Shown here: positions 60,066-64,000 of the stretch, piece by piece | Numbering within the stretch: the first letter of the stretch is position 1 | Layout: each line of letters opens with the position of its first letter | Source: Actinoplanes missouriensis 431 | GTDB taxonomy: Bacteria > Actinomycetota > Actinomycetes > Mycobacteriales > Micromonosporaceae | Assembly: GCF_000284295.1 (NCBI RefSeq) | Contig: NC_017093.1 | Location: forward strand, 8,618,001-8,682,000 | Reading direction: 5' to 3' | Length of the DNA stretch: 64,000 nt | Position numbers and translations under genes: made by a program | Notes under the pieces: model-generated | What the model saw: the letters and a program-made list of their open reading frames with translations, nothing else | What the model was told of the DNA's origin: nothing | Databases searched by the model: none

Positions 60066-61738
60066 TGGGCTCCCTCTTCGCCGCCGAGGCGGCCACCAGC
60101 GGCTCGCGGTCGCTCACCATCACGCTCTTCCTGGTCTTCGTGGCGATCACCCTCGGCATCACGGTCTGGGCGAGCCGTCAGACGAAGACCGCCACCGATT
60201 TCTACGCCGGCGGCCGGCAGTTCTCCGGCTTCCAGAACGGCATGGCGATCGGCGGCGACTACATGTCCGCCGCGTCGTTCCTCGGCATCGCGGGCCTGAT
60301 CGCCCTCTACGGGTACGACGGCTTCCTCTACTCGATCGGCTTCCTGGTCGCCTGGCTCGTGGCGCTCCTGCTGGTCGCCGAGTTCCTGCGCAACTCCGGC
60401 CGGTACACGATGGCCGACGTGCTCGCGTTCCGCATGCGCCAGCGGCCGGTGCGCACCGCGGCGAGCGTCTCCACCATCGTCGTGTCGATCTTCTACCTGA
60501 TCGCCCAGATGGTCGGCGCGGGCGCGCTCGTCTCGCTGCTGCTCGGCCTCAAGCCGGGCACCGAGTTCCTCGGCATGGACGCCGACACCGCGAAGGTCGC
60601 GACGATCATCCTGGTCGGCGCGCTGATGATCATTTACGTGACGGTCGGTGGCATGAAGGGCACCACCTACGTACAGATCGTCAAGGCCTTCATGCTGATG
60701 GGCGGCGCCTTCATCATGGTGCTGCTGGTCCTGGCGCACTACAAGTTCAACCTGTCCGCGCTGCTCGGCGACGCCGCGACACGATCGGGCAAGGGCTCGG
60801 CCTTCCTGGAACCGGGCCTGCGATACGGCGTCGAGACAGCCGGTGACGCGGCGAAGACCTTCTACAGCAAGATGGACCTGCTCTCGCTGGGCCTCGCGCT
60901 GGTGCTCGGCACCGCCGGTCTGCCGCACATCCTGACCCGCTTCTACACCGTGCCGACCAGCCGGATCGCGCGTAAGAGCGTGCTCTGGGCGATCGGCATC
61001 ATCGGCACCTTCTACCTCTTCACCCTGGCCCTCGGCTTCGGCGCGGCGGCCCTGGTGGGCGGGGAGAACATCACCGCGCAGGACAAGGCCGGCAACACCG
61101 CCGCGCCGCAGCTCGCCCAGCAGCTCGGCATCGATTACCTGGGCGGCGACACCGGCGGCTCGATCATGCTGGCGGTGATCGCGGCGGTCGCCTTCGCGAC
61201 CATCCTGGCCGTGGTGGCCGGTCTCACACTCGCGTCGTCGTCGAGCCTCGCGCACGACTTCTACGCCAACGTGATCAAGCGCGGCAACGCCTCGGAGCGG
61301 GACGAGGTCCGGGTCGCCCGGATCTCCGCCTTGATCATCGGTGCGGTCGCGATCGCCCTGTCGATCTTCGCGCAGAGCCTCAACGTGGCGTTCCTGGTCG
61401 CGCTCGCGTTCGCGGTCGCCGCGTCGGCGAACCTGCCGGCGATCCTCTACAGCCTCTTCTGGCGCCGGTTCAACACCTCGGGCGCGCTCTGGTCGATCTA
61501 CGGCGGCCTGGCCTCCGCGGTGATTCTGGTGTTCTTCTCCCCGGTCGTGTCCGGCTCAGCGACGGCCATGTTCCCGGACCAGGACTGGCACTGGTTCCCG
61601 CTGTCCAACCCGGGCATCATCTCGATCCCGCTCGGATTCCTCTTCGGCTGGATCGGCACGGTCATCTCCAAGGAGACCGACCCGGAGAAGTACGCGGAGC
61701 TCGAGGTCCGGTCCGTGACCGGACACGGCGCGCACTGA
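60065..61738 (+). CDS. Cation/acetate symporter (ActP-like, SSS family)
   Basis: 557 residues from ATG 60065. About 13-14 helices. Family motifs: TATDFYAGGRQFSGFQNGMA, GDYMSAASFLGIAGL, GLPHILTRFYTVPTSR, ALTLASSSSLAHDFYANVIKRG-like segment and the FWRRFNTSGALWSIYG loop. The DUF485 partner gene is fused in translation by overlap, the usual actP arrangement. It should import acetate or similar short acids with sodium or proton. This is the second symporter module in the window. Confidence 0.93.
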   Translation: MGSLFAAEAATSGSRSLTITLFLVFVAITLGITVWASRQTKTATDFYAGGRQFSGFQNGMAIGGDYMSAASFLGIAGLIALYGYDGFLYSIGFLVAWLVALLLVAEFLRNSGRYTMADVLAFRMRQRPVRTAASVSTIVVSIFYLIAQMVGAGALVSLLLGLKPGTEFLGMDADTAKVATIILVGALMIIYVTVGGMKGTTYVQIVKAFMLMGGAFIMVLLVLAHYKFNLSALLGDAATRSGKGSAFLEPGLRYGVETAGDAAKTFYSKMDLLSLGLALVLGTAGLPHILTRFYTVPTSRIARKSVLWAIGIIGTFYLFTLALGFGAAALVGGENITAQDKAGNTAAPQLAQQLGIDYLGGDTGGSIMLAVIAAVAFATILAVVAGLTLASSSSLAHDFYANVIKRGNASERDEVRVARISALIIGAVAIALSIFAQSLNVAFLVALAFAVAASANLPAILYSLFWRRFNTSGALWSIYGGLASAVILVFFSPVVSGSATAMFPDQDWHWFPLSNPGIISIPLGFLFGWIGTVISKETDPEKYAELEVRSVTGHGAH

Positions 61739-61765
61739 TCCGCTCCACAGCCACTGATCCGCTTC

Positions 61766-61806
61766 GGAGCACGGGCCGGCGAGTCGCCACGCCGGCCCGT
61801 GTGCTC
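61766..61806 (+). terminator. Hairpin after the acetate symporter gene
   Basis: ACGGGCCGGCG (61771-61781) and CGCCGGCCCGT (61790-61800) form a perfect 11-bp stem with an 8-base loop; flanking GGAGC and GTGCTCC partly extend it. There is no T-run, so it may work only weakly or as an mRNA 3' end. It lies 28 bases after the symporter stop. Confidence 0.5.
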
Positions 61807-61893
61807 CATCTCACGTCCTCGAAAAACTCCCACCTTCGTGCCGAAGCGAGCCGTGAGTCCAGATGATTCGCCTTCACTACGTAATCTGGATCC

Positions 61894-63084
61894 ATGTCAG
61901 CCACCTCCTCCCCTAGCGGCTACCCCTCCGGACGGGCGTCCGTGCCCGCTTACGGGGGCCGGGCTCCGGCAGCCCGCCCCACGGGAGGCCCGCGCGACGA
62001 CTACGACGACTACAACTGGGCGCCGTCGGACCCTCCGCCGCCCCGCGGCCCGGGCGGTTCCGGTGGTGGCAGCCCCTACAAGGGGCGGCGCCCGCGTCCG
62101 CGCTGGAAGCGGATCGCTCTGATCGTCGGCGTCGTGGTGCTGATCCTCGCCGTGATCGCCGGCGTCTCGGCGTACGGCTACTTCAACGGCCTGGACAACA
62201 ACCTCAAGCGCACCGACGCGTTCTCCGAGATCACCGCCGACCGCCCGGCCAAGACCGTCGAGGGCGCGTTCAACATCCTGCTGGTCGGCAGCGACTCACG
62301 AGACCCGGACGCGAAACAGGACCAGAAGAACGCCTGGCGCGCCGACACGCTGATGATCATGCACGTGCCGGCCGACCACAAGTCCGCCCAACTCGTCTCG
62401 ATCCCGCGTGACCTGTGGGTCCAGATCCCGAGCGGCAACAACGAGCCGTGCACCTCGGGCAGCCGGGCCAAGATCAACGCAGCTTTCGCGTTCGGCGGCA
62501 TCCCGCGCGCTGTGCGGACCGTCGAGTGCATGACCGACGTGCGCATCGACCACGTCATGGCGATCGACTTCGGCGGTTTCAAGGAGGTCACCGACGCGAT
62601 CGGCGGCGTCGACCTGAAGGTCGACCAGACCATCACGTCGATCCACAAGCCGTACCGGAAGTTCACCAAGGGCATGATGCACATGGACGGCGCCCAGGCG
62701 CTGGACTGGGTGCGTCAGCGCAAGCAGTTCGCCCGCGGCGACTTCGCCCGCATGCAGCACCAGCAGGAGTTCCTGAAAGCGATCATGGACAAGGCGGCGA
62801 GCAGCGGCACGCTGACCAGCCCCACCAAGCTGGACGCCTTCCTGGACTCGGTGTCGGCCGCGGTCACCGTCGACGAGACCTTCTCGCTGAAGGACATGGC
62901 GCTGCAGTTCCGGAGCCTGCGCGGCGAGAACCTGACGTTCCTCACCAGCCCGAACAAGGGCAGTGACACGATCAGCGGCCAGTCCGTGGTGGTCTCCGAC
63001 CGGGAGAAGGCGATCACGCTCTACAAGGCGATGGCCGAGGACAAGATGGCGGAGTGGATGGCCGCAAACCCGACAAAGAAGTAG
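61894..63084 (+). CDS. LytR-CpsA-Psr (LCP) family wall-polymer ligase
   Basis: 396 residues from ATG 61894. A disordered N-terminus (Gly/Pro/Ser-rich, residues 1-70) with a DDYDDY acidic patch is followed by one hydrophobic helix (about 75-98) and the LCP domain (about 120-330): NILLVGSDSRDP, the Arg/Asp in WRADTLMIMHVP, SIPRDLWVQIP, and the DWVRQRKQFARGDFARMQHQQEFLKA helix with catalytic Arg residues. LCP enzymes transfer polyprenyl-linked glycopolymers to peptidoglycan outside the membrane. It precedes a second LCP gene in the same direction. Confidence 0.95.
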   Translation: MSATSSPSGYPSGRASVPAYGGRAPAARPTGGPRDDYDDYNWAPSDPPPPRGPGGSGGGSPYKGRRPRPRWKRIALIVGVVVLILAVIAGVSAYGYFNGLDNNLKRTDAFSEITADRPAKTVEGAFNILLVGSDSRDPDAKQDQKNAWRADTLMIMHVPADHKSAQLVSIPRDLWVQIPSGNNEPCTSGSRAKINAAFAFGGIPRAVRTVECMTDVRIDHVMAIDFGGFKEVTDAIGGVDLKVDQTITSIHKPYRKFTKGMMHMDGAQALDWVRQRKQFARGDFARMQHQQEFLKAIMDKAASSGTLTSPTKLDAFLDSVSAAVTVDETFSLKDMALQFRSLRGENLTFLTSPNKGSDTISGQSVVVSDREKAITLYKAMAEDKMAEWMAANPTKK

Positions 63085-63191
63085 CTTTCCGCAGGCCGAC
63101 TTCATATTGAAACTTGCTAGATCTTTAGTTGGCCGCGAAGTGTCCGTAAGGTTATGCAGCCCTTCTTTCATTCAGCCACGGGGAGAGCTGC

Positions 63192-64000
63192 ATGACCATC
63201 ACGGCCGACCAGCCACCACCGTCACCGGAAATCGACGCTCTCCCCGACCCCGAGACCCCCGCCCCGGACGAGGGCAAACCCCGTGCGAAGAAGCAGCGAT
63301 CGCCGCTCTGGGCGCGACTCAGCGTCGCGTTCGGGACGGTGCTGCTGGTGGCGAGCGGGGGCGGTCTGGTCGGCGGGAAGGTTCTGATCAGCCAGACGAC
63401 CGACAGCATCGCTCTGGAGAACCTGACCGGCGACGCGAAGAAGACCGAGGCCGAGGGCGGCGGCGCCACCATCGAGGGCCCGATCGACATGCTGCTCATG
63501 GGCGTGGACGCCCGGGAGCGCTGGGCCGCGGACGAGCTGCGGTCCGACACGATCATCATCCTGCACATCCCGGCCAGCCACGACCAGGCGTACCTGATCT
63601 CCATCCCTCGTGACACCGAGGTCCAGGCGCCGGAGTTCGGGCCGAGCAAGTACGAAGGCGGCACGGTCAAGGCCACCGAGGCCTTCTACTGGGGCGCGCA
63701 GAACGGTGCCGGCTGGACCGGCGGAGCCCAGCTCCTCGCGAAAACCCTGAAGAACATGACGGGCATCAGCTTCGACGGTGCCGGGATCATCAACTTCGGC
63801 GGTTTCAAGAAGGTGATCGACCAGCTCGGCGGCGTCAAGATGTGCGTCGATCAGGAGGTCACCTCCAAGCACATGAAGCTGGTCGGCGGCGAGCCGATGT
63901 GGCTGGCCGACGCCCGCAAGACCGGCAAGCCGATGAAGGACGTCGTGCACAAGGTCGGCTGCAAGGAGATGGAGGGCTGGGAGGCGCTCGACTACGCCCG
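63192..64000 (+). CDS. LCP-family protein, 5' part (continues beyond window)
   Basis: 269 codons visible from ATG 63192 (GGGGAG upstream) to the right edge with no stop, so the gene is cut off. A basic N-terminus with a hydrophobic helix (residues about 42-65) precedes the LCP domain: MLLMGVDARERWAADELRSDTI, ISIPRDTEV, GAGIINFGGFKKVIDQLGGV with the residues that bind the polyprenyl-pyrophosphate head. It is paralogous to the upstream LCP gene but differs in length and loops. The 107-base gap between them (63085-63191) is A+T richer than its surroundings and may carry a promoter, but no clear one is seen. Confidence 0.9.
   Translation, partial: MTITADQPPPSPEIDALPDPETPAPDEGKPRAKKQRSPLWARLSVAFGTVLLVASGGGLVGGKVLISQTTDSIALENLTGDAKKTEAEGGGATIEGPIDMLLMGVDARERWAADELRSDTIIILHIPASHDQAYLISIPRDTEVQAPEFGPSKYEGGTVKATEAFYWGAQNGAGWTGGAQLLAKTLKNMTGISFDGAGIINFGGFKKVIDQLGGVKMCVDQEVTSKHMKLVGGEPMWLADARKTGKPMKDVVHKVGCKEMEGWEALDYA

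Overview
The window is high-GC DNA with many GTG and TTG starts, gene ends overlapping as ATGA or GTGA, and actinobacterial families throughout: LytR-CpsA-Psr proteins, an EccB-like protein, NlpC/P60, a mycobacterial-type cyclophilin, SoxR and an IdeR-type iron box. It fits a chromosomal segment of a filamentous actinomycete. Micromonosporaceae, possibly Actinoplanes, is my guess from overall protein flavour, not something I can prove here. I see no phage, IS element or CRISPR array.

Layout. 1-3.6 kb: the end of a methyltransferase, a NarL-type two-component pair and a membrane protein. 3.6-21.6 kb is the more accessory part: three TetR-type regulator genes (one decayed), a LysR, an amidohydrolase, an MFS pump, two SDR enzymes, esterases and secreted hydrolases, a pentapeptide-repeat protein, two CPBP proteases, two pseudogenes and two tRNAs. 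Several palindromic operators lie next to likely regulators. 21.7-31.2 kb: a flavohemoglobin-like protein, an unusual helix-turn-helix/peptide deformylase fusion, an iron-regulated FhuF-like protein, a large GT-C-like membrane protein, a methyltransferase, a PEBP protein and an NlpC/P60 hydrolase. 31.3-35.2 kb: quinone oxidoreductase, tRNA-Ser, a 67-bp tandem repeat, soxR divergent from a split transketolase, and a 15-bp tandem repeat. 35.2-41 kb: PH-domain protein, rhomboid protease, cyclophilin, EccB and CorA, mostly housekeeping.

42.1-44.6 kb holds the most striking system: three overlapping genes for a LicC-like nucleotidyltransferase, a glycerol-1-phosphate dehydrogenase-like enzyme and a CDP-alcohol phosphotransferase. 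Together they could make a CDP-activated polyol phosphate, perhaps CDP-glycerol with archaeal-type sn-1 stereochemistry, and transfer it to an acceptor. Nearby are an arylsulfotransferase-like protein, a glycosyltransferase and a polyprenyl-phosphate sugar transferase. Two LCP proteins at the right edge (61.9-64 kb) are of the type that attaches polymers to the wall. Envelope glycopolymer assembly is therefore a recurring theme.

50-61.7 kb is regulation and transport: a LytS/LytTR pair, a short intergenic region with DnaA boxes, an OmpR-type pair running into a sodium:solute symporter with a small partner, an ABC exporter, two tandem small paralogs, and a second small-partner/symporter module of the acetate (ActP) type.
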